The notes beneath the pieces were generated by a model, which had not been told where the DNA came from, searched no databases, and worked only from the letters and a program-made list of their open reading frames with translations. Below, one piece after another: positions 17,067-25,751 of a DNA stretch of 64,000 bases; within the stretch, counting starts at the first letter, position 1; every line of letters starts with the position of its first letter. The translations under genes and the position numbers were made by a program. The stretch comes from Pseudomonas sp. UBA4194 (GTDB taxonomy: Bacteria > Pseudomonadota > Gammaproteobacteria > Pseudomonadales > Pseudomonadaceae). The stretch is from positions 1 to 64,000 of the forward strand of contig NZ_DFUE01000089.1 in the NCBI RefSeq assembly GCF_002379585.1, given 5' to 3'.

Positions 17067-17078
17067 GGGACGACTGGG

Positions 17079-19454
17079 TTAGATGGCGCCTTCTTTTTCG
17101 GCCAGGAAGAACCAGGTTTCCAGGACGGAGTCGGGGTTCAGCGAAACGCTTTCGATACCCTGCTCCATCAGCCACTTGGCGAGATCCGGATGGTCCGATG
17201 GGCCCTGGCCGCAGATGCCGATGTACTTGCCCGCCTTGTTGCAGGCCTGGATGGCATTGGCCAGCAGCTTCTTGACCGCAGGATTACGCTCGTCGAACAG
17301 GTGGGCAATGATGCCTGAATCTCGATCCAGGCCCAGGGTCAGCTGGGTCAGGTCGTTGGAACCGATGGAGAAGCCGTCGAAGAACTCCAGGAACTCATCG
17401 GCCAGGATGGCATTGGAAGGCAGCTCGCACATCATGATGATGCGCAGGCCATTGTCGCCGCGCGCCAGGCCGTTCTCCGCCAGCAGGTCGATGACCTGGG
17501 ACGCCTCGCCCAAGGTGCGCACGAACGGCACCATGATCTCGACGTTGGTCAGGCCCATCTCGTTGCGCACCCGCTTCATCGCTCGGCACTCGAGTTCGAA
17601 GCAATCACGGAACGATTCGCTGATGTAGCGCGAGGCGCCGCGAAAGCCCAGCATCGGGTTTTCTTCCTCAGGCTCGTAAAGCTTGCCGCCGATCAGGTTG
17701 GCGTACTCGTTGGACTTGAAGTCCGACAGGCGCACGATGACTTTCTTCGGCCAGAACGCCGCCGCCAGCGTACTGATGCCTTCCACCAGCTTGTCGACGT
17801 AGAAACCCACCGGGTCGGCATAGCCGGCCACGCGCTTGTCGACGCTGTCCTTGATGTCCGGGGTCAACGTGTCGTAGTTGAGCAGCGCCTTGGGGTGCAC
17901 GCCGATCATGCGGTTGATGATGAACTCCAGACGCGCCAGACCGACACCGGCGTTCGGCAACTGAGCGAAGTCGAAGGCGCGGTCCGGGTTACCGACGTTC
18001 ATCATGATCTTGAACGGCAGTTCCGGCATGGCATCCACGGAATTCTGCTTGATGTCGAAGCCCAGCTCGCCTTCGAAAATGTAACCGGTGTCGCCCTCGG
18101 CGCAGGATACGGTCACACCCTGGCCGTCCTTGAGCAGTTGGGTGGCGTTGCCACAGCCCACCACCGCCGGAATACCCAGTTCGCGGGCGATGATCGCGGC
18201 GTGACAGGTACGCCCGCCGCGGTTGGTGACGATGGCGCTGGCGCGCTTCATCACCGGCTCCCAGTCGGGATCGGTCATGTCCGACACCAGCACGTCGCCA
18301 GGCTGGACCTTGTCCATTTCCGAGACGTCCTGAATGATCCGTACCTTGCCAGCGCCGATGCGTTGACCGATCGCACGGCCTTCGACCAGCACGGTGCCCT
18401 TTTCCTTGAGCAGGTAGCGCTCCATCACGTTGGCGCTGGAGCGGCTCTTGACCGTTTCCGGACGGGCCTGAACGATGTACAACTTGCCGTCGTCGCCATC
18501 CTGGGCCCACTCGATGTCCATCGGGCGGCCATAGTGCTTCTCGATGATCATCGCCTGCTTGGCCAGCTCGCTGACCTGCGCGTCGCTGAGGCAGAAGCGC
18601 GCACGCTCGGCCTTGTCGACGTCCACCACCTTGACCGAGCGACCGGCCTTGGCCTCGTCACCGTAGACCATCTTGATGGCCTTGCTGCCCAGGTTACGGC
18701 GCAGGATCGCCGGGCGGCCGGCTTCCAGGGTGTTCTTGTGCACGTAGAATTCGTCAGGGTTGACCGCACCCTGCACAACTGTTTCACCCAGGCCGTAGGC
18801 ACCGGTGATGAACACCACATCGCGAAAACCGGATTCGGTGTCCAGGGTGAACATCACCCCGGCGGTGCCGGTTTCCGAACGCACCATGCGTTGCACGCCG
18901 GCCGACAGCGCCACCAGCTTGTGATCGAAGCCCTGGTGCACGCGATAGGCGATGGCGCGGTCGTTGAACAGCGAAGCGAAGACTTCCTTGGCCGCGCGGA
19001 TGACGTTCTCCACGCCGCGTATATTGAGGAAGGTTTCCTGCTGGCCGGCGAACGAGGCGTCCGGCAGGTCTTCGGCAGTGGCAGAGGAGCGCACGGCAAC
19101 GGCGATATCCGGATTGCCCTTGGACAACTCGGCAAAGGCCGTGCGGATTTCTTCGTTGAGCCGCTCGGGGAACTCGGCTTCCATGACCCACTGGCGGATC
19201 TGCGCACCGGTCTTGCCCAGGGCATTGACGTCGTCCACATCCAGGGCATCGAGCGCCGCATGGATCTGCTCGTTCAGACCACTGAGTTCGAGAAAGTCGC
19301 GATAGGCCTGGGCCGTGGTGGCAAAGCCACCGGGCACCGATACACCGGCACCGGCCAGGTTGCTGATCATCTCGCCCAGGGACGCGTTCTTGCCCCCCAC
19401 GTGTTCCACATCATTATTACCAAGCTTATCGAGGGAAACTACGTACTCTACCAA
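17079..19454 (-). CDS. ppsA: Phosphoenolpyruvate synthase
   Basis: A 791-residue enzyme converting pyruvate, ATP and water into phosphoenolpyruvate, AMP and phosphate, needed for growth on three-carbon and related substrates. N-terminal ATP-grasp domain (SSATAEDLPDASFAGQQET), central phospho-His domain with the catalytic His in GGRTCHAAIIARELG, and C-terminal PEP/pyruvate barrel (GICGQGPSDHPD). The start is TTG at 19454, preceded by GGAGAG eight bases upstream. Divergent from its regulator, separated by 173 bases, as in other pseudomonads. Confidence 0.97.
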   Translation of the reverse strand: MVEYVVSLDKLGNNDVEHVGGKNASLGEMISNLAGAGVSVPGGFATTAQAYRDFLELSGLNEQIHAALDALDVDDVNALGKTGAQIRQWVMEAEFPERLNEEIRTAFAELSKGNPDIAVAVRSSATAEDLPDASFAGQQETFLNIRGVENVIRAAKEVFASLFNDRAIAYRVHQGFDHKLVALSAGVQRMVRSETGTAGVMFTLDTESGFRDVVFITGAYGLGETVVQGAVNPDEFYVHKNTLEAGRPAILRRNLGSKAIKMVYGDEAKAGRSVKVVDVDKAERARFCLSDAQVSELAKQAMIIEKHYGRPMDIEWAQDGDDGKLYIVQARPETVKSRSSANVMERYLLKEKGTVLVEGRAIGQRIGAGKVRIIQDVSEMDKVQPGDVLVSDMTDPDWEPVMKRASAIVTNRGGRTCHAAIIARELGIPAVVGCGNATQLLKDGQGVTVSCAEGDTGYIFEGELGFDIKQNSVDAMPELPFKIMMNVGNPDRAFDFAQLPNAGVGLARLEFIINRMIGVHPKALLNYDTLTPDIKDSVDKRVAGYADPVGFYVDKLVEGISTLAAAFWPKKVIVRLSDFKSNEYANLIGGKLYEPEEENPMLGFRGASRYISESFRDCFELECRAMKRVRNEMGLTNVEIMVPFVRTLGEASQVIDLLAENGLARGDNGLRIIMMCELPSNAILADEFLEFFDGFSIGSNDLTQLTLGLDRDSGIIAHLFDERNPAVKKLLANAIQACNKAGKYIGICGQGPSDHPDLAKWLMEQGIESVSLNPDSVLETWFFLAEKEGAI

Positions 19455-19627
19455 GGTGATCTCTCCACTGACTGGGTTGGAAAAGCTCAGGGCGCCCGCG
19501 GCTGGTCAGGCCGGCGAGCGCTGTGGCCGGAGCCCTTGAAATAAGTGAGAATGCCAGACACTCGAGGCCGGCAAATCGGGCCTATCATATCCAAGAATCG
19601 TCACCTGCTTAAGGGCCAAGGCGCACA

Positions 19628-20446
19628 ATGAAACGATCTGCATTCTTCATCTCCGACGGCACCGGCATCACCGCCGAAACCCTGGGGCAAAGTCTACTCG
19701 CGCAGTTCGAAAACATTACGTTCAACAAGTTCACGCGCCCCTATATCGACAGCGTCGACAAGGCGCGCGCCATGGTACAGCAAATCAACAATTGGGCCGA
19801 AAAGGACGGCGTGCGGCCGATCATCTTCGACACCATCGTCAACCAGGACATCCGCGAGATCCTGGCCACCTCCAACGGCTTCATGATCGACATCTTCTCG
19901 ACCTTCCTGGCGCCGCTGGAAATGGAGCTCAGCGCCCATTCGTCGTATTCGGTGGGCAAGTCCCACTCCATCACCCATAACGCCAACTACATGGAGCGTA
20001 TCGAAGCGGTCAATTTCGCCCTGGACAACGACGACGGCGCCCGCACCCACTACTACGACAAGGCTGACTTGATTCTGGTCGGTGTTTCCCGCTGCGGCAA
20101 GACACCCACCTGCCTTTATATGGCCATGCAGTTCGGTATTCGCGCTGCCAACTACCCCCTGACCGAAGACGACATGGAACGGCTGCAACTGCCCCCGGCA
20201 CTTAAGGCCCACCAGCACAAGTTGTTCGGCCTGACCATCGACCCGGACCGCCTCACCGCCATTCGCCATGAGCGCAAGCCCAACAGCCGCTATTCCAGCT
20301 ACGCCCAGTGTGAATTCGAAGTGCGCGAGGTGGAGGGGCTGTTCCGCCGCGAGAACATCCCCCACATCAACTCCACCCATTTCTCGGTGGAGGAAATTTC
20401 CGCCAAGATCCTCGTCGAAAAAGGCGTGGAGCGGCGCTTCAAGTAA
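19628..20446 (+). CDS. ppsR: Phosphoenolpyruvate synthase regulatory protein (bifunctional kinase/pyrophosphorylase)
   Basis: A 272-residue DUF299-family protein. It inactivates PEP synthase by ADP-dependent phosphorylation of a Thr next to the catalytic His, and reactivates it by phosphate-dependent pyrophosphorylysis. The nucleotide loop is GVSRCGKTPTCLYMA near residue 149. The N-terminus MKRSAFFISDGTGITAETLG is family-typical. Its last 8 bases overlap, tail to tail, the end of the MocR-type gene, which is the border of the sulfur-carrier cassette. Confidence 0.95.
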   Translation: MKRSAFFISDGTGITAETLGQSLLAQFENITFNKFTRPYIDSVDKARAMVQQINNWAEKDGVRPIIFDTIVNQDIREILATSNGFMIDIFSTFLAPLEMELSAHSSYSVGKSHSITHNANYMERIEAVNFALDNDDGARTHYYDKADLILVGVSRCGKTPTCLYMAMQFGIRAANYPLTEDDMERLQLPPALKAHQHKLFGLTIDPDRLTAIRHERKPNSRYSSYAQCEFEVREVEGLFRRENIPHINSTHFSVEEISAKILVEKGVERRFK

Positions 20447-21863
20447 AGCGCTCGCCACCCTGCCCCAGCACCGCGCAAATGGCCCGAAAGCCTTCGCGCA
20501 ACAGGGCGTCATCGTTGGACGTGTTGCACACGCTGGCGCGTATGAATTGCGGCACCGCGCCGTGACCGACTGCAAACAGCTCCGCCGTGGCCACCAGGTA
20601 CCCGCTGTGCTTGAGCTCGGCCTCGATCTCCGATGCGCGCCAAGGCTCGGGAACTTCGATCCAGAAGTGCGGGCAGTTGGGGTGGGTACGGTATTGCAGG
20701 CCTGCCAGCAGATCGACCACCTTGGACTTGCGCCGGGTGATCTCGCTCACCTGCTGACGCAGCAGATCCTGGGCGATGCCGCCTTCGATCCAGCTGGTGG
20801 CGATTTCCAGAGTCATGGGCGTGGCCATCCAGCAGGATGAGCGCACGGCGGCGGCCACCCGACTGACCAGCGCCGCCGGTGCATGCAGGTAGCCCACACG
20901 CAACCCCGCCGAGACCGCCTTGCTCATGCTGCTGATCAGGATGGTGCGCTCCGGTGCGAAGTAGCACAGCGGCGGTGGCCGGTCCTCCATGAGCACACCA
21001 TGGGCTTCATCCTCGATGATCAGCAGATTGTGTTCCCGACACACCGCGACCAGGGCCTCGCGACGCTGTACCGACAACACCGACGTCGACGGATTCTGCA
21101 GGGTCGGCGTGCAATACACGGCAGACACCCTGTGGCTGCGACAGGCCTCGTCGACGCGCGCCGGAATGATCCCTTCCTCGTCCATGTCGATACCCACCAG
21201 GCGAATCCCAAGCATGCGCGCCACGGTGATCAGGCCCGGGTATGTCAAGTGCTCGGTCACCAGCGTGTCCCCGGGGCGCAACAGCGCCAGCAAGGTACAC
21301 AACAGGCCGTGCTGACCGCCGTTGACGCAGATCACCTGATCGGGCCCCGGATTGAAATGGCTCTGCGCCAGCCAGCGTGCACCGGCTGCGCGGTAGCGCG
21401 GCAGGCCGACGTCGGGGGTATACAGGTTCATGTCGCGCAAGATCTGCGGATCACTGCCCAGGGCATGCAGGCTGCGGGCGAAGTAGGCCACCTCCTGGCC
21501 GGGAATGTTCATGTTGCGGCTCATGTCGAAACACTCGCGCGGCTCGTCGACGAAATTGCGGAAGCCTTCGTCGCGCTTGCGCTCCATGCCGCGCTGGCGA
21601 ACGAACGTACCGTCGCCCACCCGCGCCACCACCAGGCCCAGCCGCTCGAGCTCACCGTAGGCGCGGCTGACCGTACCGATGGTCACGCCCAGGTTGTCGG
21701 ACAGTATGCGATGCGGGGGCAATTTCGAACCCGCACCGATAGCACCATCAAGAATGCCCTTCTCCATGGCCTCAGCCAGACGCTTGTACTTCACGCCCTG
21801 CCCTCTATCCAGCGCTCCTCGGAGCATTGACACCGTGTCAATAATTGTTTTGACAGCCATCAT
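20439..21863 (-). CDS. MocR-type regulator (GntR HTH + class I aminotransferase domain)
   Basis: A 474-residue transcription factor. Residues about 15-85 form a GntR winged helix (GAGSKLPPHRILSDNLGVTIGT, RAYGELERLGLV). The rest is an aminotransferase-like domain; the PLP Lys is in ISSMSKAVSAGLRVGYL. The protein begins at the first of two ATGs (MMAVKTIIDT). It diverges from the EamA-to-acetyltransferase operon with a 91-base gap containing an inverted repeat, so it most likely controls that operon in response to PLP bound to an amino compound. Candidate ligands are cysteine or related amino acids (inference). Confidence 0.88.
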   Translation of the reverse strand: MMAVKTIIDTVSMLRGALDRGQGVKYKRLAEAMEKGILDGAIGAGSKLPPHRILSDNLGVTIGTVSRAYGELERLGLVVARVGDGTFVRQRGMERKRDEGFRNFVDEPRECFDMSRNMNIPGQEVAYFARSLHALGSDPQILRDMNLYTPDVGLPRYRAAGARWLAQSHFNPGPDQVICVNGGQHGLLCTLLALLRPGDTLVTEHLTYPGLITVARMLGIRLVGIDMDEEGIIPARVDEACRSHRVSAVYCTPTLQNPSTSVLSVQRREALVAVCREHNLLIIEDEAHGVLMEDRPPPLCYFAPERTILISSMSKAVSAGLRVGYLHAPAALVSRVAAAVRSSCWMATPMTLEIATSWIEGGIAQDLLRQQVSEITRRKSKVVDLLAGLQYRTHPNCPHFWIEVPEPWRASEIEAELKHSGYLVATAELFAVGHGAVPQFIRASVCNTSNDDALLREGFRAICAVLGQGGERFT

Positions 21864-21907
21864 TCGTCCTAATAACGTGTTTGTACGGGTTCATTTAGGG
21901 ATTCAAT

Positions 21908-21923
21908 CCTCTGACTATAGAGG
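21908..21923. promoter_or_regulatory. Candidate operator of the sulfur-carrier cassette
   Basis: Inverted repeat CCTCT-gactat-AGAGG in the AT-rich gap between the MocR gene and the exporter. It overlaps a possible -10 box and lies 17 bases before the GGAG ribosome-binding site (21940-21943). Binding by the MocR protein is inferred. Confidence 0.45.
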
Positions 21924-21954
21924 TTAATTCAAAAAAAAAGGAGTCATTGTTACA

Positions 21955-22899
21955 ATGAATGCACCAGCCGCCCTATCGACCCGGGTCAAAACGCAAAAAC
22001 ACTGGGTTGCTGCGCTGATCACCACCGTCATGTTCCTGATTGTCTGCCTGAGTTGGGGAACGACCTGGTTAAGTATCAAAATCGCCGTGGAAACCGTTCC
22101 GCCCTTGACCGCTTCCGGGCTGCGTTTTCTTATTGCTTTTCCGTTGTTCGTGATTTTTGCGCGCCTGAGCAAAGCGCCTATCTTCTTCCCCCGTGAACGT
22201 CGCGGCTTCTTCGTCTTCGTCACATTGGCTTATTTCAGCGTGCCGTATTACCTGCTCAACTACGGTGAACAGCATGTTTCTTCCGGGCTGACCGCTCTGC
22301 TGTTCAGTTGCATGCCGGTTTTTATTCTCTTGTTTTCCGCACTCTTGCTTAAAGAGCGTATTGCCCTGTCGCAACTGTTCGGTATTGGCGTGGGGTTTGC
22401 CAGTTTGTTCATGATCATCCGCAGCCAGGGTCTGCACATGGACCATGCCGAACTGTTCGGCGTGCTGGCGATATTGGCCGCGGCCGTCCTGCATGCATTC
22501 TGCTACATCAAGACCAAGCAGAAAGGCGCCGCCATCAGCGTGATCACTTTCAACACGCTACCGATCGGCATCGCCGGAGCGCTGTTGTTCCTGGCCGGAC
22601 TAGGGCTGGAGAGACCGGCGTTCAGCGCCATCTCGGCACGCTCATGGGGCGCCCTCTTCTACCTGGGGCTGGTGGCCTCGGTGGGCGGGTTCATCGTCTA
22701 CTTCGCCCTGCTCAAACGCCTGAGCCCGATCATCCTGTCCTTCGTATTCATCATCTTTCCGGTGTTCGCGGTGATCATCGGCGCCTGGTACGAAAACGTG
22801 CCGCTGTCCCAGGACTTGATGCTTTATTCCGCCTGCCTGTTGGCCGGCTTTGCCATCACCAAGTTACCCGCACGCAAAGTTCGCCTCTCGAACGAATGA
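21955..22899 (+). CDS. EamA/DMT-family transporter
   Basis: A 314-residue inner-membrane protein with about ten membrane segments in two EamA repeats (first around LIVCLSWGTTWLSIKIAVET, second from about residue 165). Members such as YdeD/EamA and RhtA export cysteine pathway metabolites and other amino acids. First gene of the operon, with GGAG 11 bases before the ATG; the next ATG follows 16 bases after the stop. The first half reads AT-richer than most of the window, which may hint at acquired DNA. Export of the pathway product is inferred from context. Confidence 0.85.
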   Translation: MNAPAALSTRVKTQKHWVAALITTVMFLIVCLSWGTTWLSIKIAVETVPPLTASGLRFLIAFPLFVIFARLSKAPIFFPRERRGFFVFVTLAYFSVPYYLLNYGEQHVSSGLTALLFSCMPVFILLFSALLLKERIALSQLFGIGVGFASLFMIIRSQGLHMDHAELFGVLAILAAAVLHAFCYIKTKQKGAAISVITFNTLPIGIAGALLFLAGLGLERPAFSAISARSWGALFYLGLVASVGGFIVYFALLKRLSPIILSFVFIIFPVFAVIIGAWYENVPLSQDLMLYSACLLAGFAITKLPARKVRLSNE

Positions 22900-22915
22900 C
22901 CCTGGATGTATTGCC

Positions 22916-23350
22916 ATGACGACAAAACGTTCATTACCGCTGGACACGGTGTACCGACATGCCGAACGGCTGTACCCGGAAGAATGCTGTGGTTTCATTC
23001 ATGCCGACGGCCATGTTCACCAGGGCGTGAACATTCAAGGTCAGTTACACCAGCGTGAACCCGAACTTTATAGCCGCACCGCGGAGAATGGTTACACCCT
23101 GTCCATTGCCGACACCGTGGCTTTGAACAAAAGTTTCGCCAGCCCCAACCCGGCGCACATCATTTATCACTCCCACCCCGATGTAGGAGCGTACTTCAGC
23201 CGGGAAGACAAACATCGCGCGCTTTACATGGGCGAACCCATTTACCCGGTTCAACATCTGGTGATCGATGTGCGAAGCGGACGCGCACAGGGCGCGAAAT
23301 TATTTGCCTGGGACGGTCACGACTTCATCTGCCTGGATGAGTTTGCTTAA
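22916..23350 (+). CDS. JAMM/MPN+ metallopeptidase (Mec+/QbsD-like)
   Basis: A 144-residue zinc peptidase of the JAB1/MPN/Mov34 family. All metal ligands are present: Glu in PEECCGF (22/23), H85-S86-H87 and, seven residues on, S95-xx-D98 (HSHPDVGAYFSRED). Prokaryotic relatives release cysteine from the C-terminus of sulfur carriers (Mec+ of Mycobacterium) or trim a carrier to expose Gly-Gly (QbsD). The next gene encodes such a carrier fused to its E1, with an internal Gly-Gly. The ATG at 22916 is preferred over an upstream extension that overlaps the exporter. Confidence 0.88.
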   Translation: MTTKRSLPLDTVYRHAERLYPEECCGFIHADGHVHQGVNIQGQLHQREPELYSRTAENGYTLSIADTVALNKSFASPNPAHIIYHSHPDVGAYFSREDKHRALYMGEPIYPVQHLVIDVRSGRAQGAKLFAWDGHDFICLDEFA

Positions 23351-23379
23351 TCCCGTTACGCCACACTTTGGAGTTGCCG

Positions 23380-24792
23380 ATGAAAACCTTACAGATTCCC
23401 GACGTGCTCGTGCGCGTCGCCAAGTTGGAGAGTGCCCAATTGGAAGGTGAAGGGACCACCTTGCAGGAAGTTGTCGAAGACGTCTGCTTGCGCCACCCGG
23501 TGCTGTCGGCCCACTTGCTCTACGACAACAATGATCTGAAGGAGCACTTTCTATATATCTGCTCCGGTGAATTGTTCGCCCCCGATGAACCGCTACCGAG
23601 TGACAGCAGAATCCAGATGATGATGGCCACTTCCGGTGGCATCGACATGGACACGTTGAGCAATGATGAAGTGCGCCGCTACGTGCGTCACATCACCTTG
23701 CCCGGCGTGGGCCGCAGTGGCCAATTGAACCTCAAGAAGGCTCGGGTGCTGATCATCGGCACCGGCGGCCTGGGCTCGCCCATCAGCCTGTATCTGGCTG
23801 CGGCGGGTGTAGGCACCCTGGGCCTGGTGGACTTCGACACGGTAGAAAGCAGCAACCTGCAGCGCCAGATCGTGCATGGCAACAGCACCATCGGCATGCT
23901 CAAGGTGAATTCGGCCAAGCAGCGGCTCACCGATCTGAACCCGCACATCGAAATCAATACGCACAACGCGGCGATCACCGCCGACAACGCACTGACGCTG
24001 ATCTACGACTACGACCTGGTGATCGACGGCACCGATAACTTTGCCACCCGCTATGTGGTCAACGATGCCTGTGTACGCCTGGAGAAGCCGCTGATCTTCG
24101 GCGCCATCTATCGCTTCGAAGGTCAGATGAGCGTGCTCAACCACAACGGCGGCCCCTGCTACCGCTGCTTGTTTCCCAAGGCGCCGCCAGCCGAGCTGTC
24201 GCCCAATTGCAGTTCCGGCGGCGTGATCGGCGTGTTGCCGGGTGTGGTTGGCATGATCCAGGCCACTGAAGCCATCAAGGTGATCATGGGCATCGGCCAA
24301 CCGCTGGTGGGGCGTCTGCTGTGCTTCGATGCCCTGGCCATGACTTTCAACGAGGTCAATTTCAAGCGTCGCGAGAACTGTGCCTCCTGCTCGGCCCAGG
24401 CACGCCAGGCGCCGTTGCAGGCACCGGCGGCGCAGGCGTGCGTGGACCAGCCCGGCGCCGGGCTGTCCAGCGACTTCTACATCCACGCCAAGGAACTGCA
24501 GCAGGTGCTGGATCAAGCATCCGCCAGCCACGTGTTGCTGGACGTGCGCGATGCCAACGAACTGGAGGTGTGCAAGCTGCCCGGCGCGCTGAACATCCCG
24601 CTCAACCATCTGCAGGATCGCCTGTCGACGCTGGACAAGGACGATACCCACTACGTCATCTGCTACGCCGGAACCCGCGCCGAACGGGCCGCGCACACGC
24701 TGCTGAGCGCCGGATTCACCAATACCTTCGTGCTTCAGGGCGGCATGAAGGGCTGGGCTCGCGAAGTCGAACCCGACATGCCGCTGTACTGA
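23380..24792 (+). CDS. Fusion: ubiquitin-like sulfur carrier + ThiF/MoeB E1 + rhodanese
   Basis: A 470-residue three-domain protein. Residues 1-87 resemble MoaD/ThiS/CysO carriers and end in TSGG (Gly86-Gly87), but continue straight into the next domain. Residues 95-335 are an adenylating E1: nucleotide loop IGTGGLGSP (127-134), DFDxVxxSNLxRQ (151-163), zinc Cys pairs C260/C263 and C334/C337, and C277 in SPNCSSGG. Residues 365-470 are a rhodanese with persulfide Cys428 in CYAGTRA. So carrier, activating enzyme and sulfur donor are joined. ATG 23380 follows TGGAG. The Gly-Gly would have to be freed, plausibly by the upstream JAMM peptidase, before it can be thiocarboxylated. Confidence 0.85.
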   Translation: MKTLQIPDVLVRVAKLESAQLEGEGTTLQEVVEDVCLRHPVLSAHLLYDNNDLKEHFLYICSGELFAPDEPLPSDSRIQMMMATSGGIDMDTLSNDEVRRYVRHITLPGVGRSGQLNLKKARVLIIGTGGLGSPISLYLAAAGVGTLGLVDFDTVESSNLQRQIVHGNSTIGMLKVNSAKQRLTDLNPHIEINTHNAAITADNALTLIYDYDLVIDGTDNFATRYVVNDACVRLEKPLIFGAIYRFEGQMSVLNHNGGPCYRCLFPKAPPAELSPNCSSGGVIGVLPGVVGMIQATEAIKVIMGIGQPLVGRLLCFDALAMTFNEVNFKRRENCASCSAQARQAPLQAPAAQACVDQPGAGLSSDFYIHAKELQQVLDQASASHVLLDVRDANELEVCKLPGALNIPLNHLQDRLSTLDKDDTHYVICYAGTRAERAAHTLLSAGFTNTFVLQGGMKGWAREVEPDMPLY

Positions 24793-24802
24793 GGGCGCCA
24801 CC

Positions 24803-25732
24803 ATGACCACTGCTTATGCGATCAAAGACACGATCCTGGATGTCATCGGCGCCACCCCCGTGGTACGTCTGCCATGGCTGTCCGCGCAGCTTGGGCTGAG
24901 CATCCACGCCAAGCTGGAGTCGCTGAATCCGGGCGGCAGTCACAAGGCCCGCATCGCCCTGGGCATGATCCTGGAGGCCGAGCGCCGCGGCATTCTGGTG
25001 CGCGGCAGTCAGCAGACCATTCTCGAACCGAGCGGCGGCAACACCGGCATGGGTCTGGCGATGGCCGCCAACGTCCTGGGCTACAAGGTGCTGCTGGTGA
25101 TCCCGGACAACTACAGTCCGGAAAAACAGAAGCTGCTGCGCTTGTTCGGTGCCCAGGTGGTGCTCTCCAACAGCCGCCGCGGCAACAATTCCCATGGCGA
25201 GATGGCCATGGAAATGGCCTTGGAAAACCCGTCCTACGTGATGCTCAATCAGCAGCGCAACCCGGCCAACCCGCAGACTCATCGCCTGACCACCGCCCTG
25301 GAGATCATCGAAAGCTTTGCCGAGCGCCCTGTGGAATGTTTCGTTGGCGGCATCGGTACCGGCGGCCATATCACCGGCATCGGTGAAACCCTGCGTGCGC
25401 AGTGGCCGCAGCTGCGGGTGTTCGGTGTCGAGCCGCAGGAGTGCGACCTGTTCAAGAACCAGCACGCGCCCCATCGCATCCAGGGCCTGTCGATCGGCCT
25501 GATTCCCGCCAACCTGAATCCCGATGTGCTGCACGGCATGGTCAAGGTGTCGCTGGACGAATGCCTGGCCATGGCCCGCCAGATCATGGCGCACGAGGGC
25601 ATCAGCGTCGGCATTTCCTCGGCGGCCAATTTCGTCGCCATCAGCAAGCTGGCCGGCGAGCTGCCCAGGGATGCCTGTGTGCTGACCATGGTCTACGACG
25701 GCGTGGAATCGTACCTCTCCTATTTCGATTGA
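24803..25732 (+). CDS. Cysteine-synthase-family PLP enzyme (CysM/CysO-type candidate)
   Basis: A 309-residue fold-type II PLP enzyme. The PLP Lys is K48 in NPGGSHKAR; the substrate loop reads EPSGGNTG (usually TSGNTG), the phosphate cup GGIGTGGHITG (usually GTGGT), and the ring-N serine is in GISSAAN. Conserved NPANPQTH is present. These changes set it apart from housekeeping CysK/CysM. In Mycobacterium, CysM uses O-phosphoserine and thiocarboxylated CysO; here the neighbouring acetyltransferase suggests O-acetylserine. Starts 10 bases after the E1 fusion stop. Product probably cysteine or a related adduct. Confidence 0.85.
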   Translation: MTTAYAIKDTILDVIGATPVVRLPWLSAQLGLSIHAKLESLNPGGSHKARIALGMILEAERRGILVRGSQQTILEPSGGNTGMGLAMAANVLGYKVLLVIPDNYSPEKQKLLRLFGAQVVLSNSRRGNNSHGEMAMEMALENPSYVMLNQQRNPANPQTHRLTTALEIIESFAERPVECFVGGIGTGGHITGIGETLRAQWPQLRVFGVEPQECDLFKNQHAPHRIQGLSIGLIPANLNPDVLHGMVKVSLDECLAMARQIMAHEGISVGISSAANFVAISKLAGELPRDACVLTMVYDGVESYLSYFD

Positions 25733-25751
25733 TCACTACCGGGATTTCACC

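Noticed and set aside
17895..19544. 549-codon antisense frame over ppsA
   Set aside because: Shadow of ppsA; composition (Asp/His/Arg/Gln) is not protein-like.
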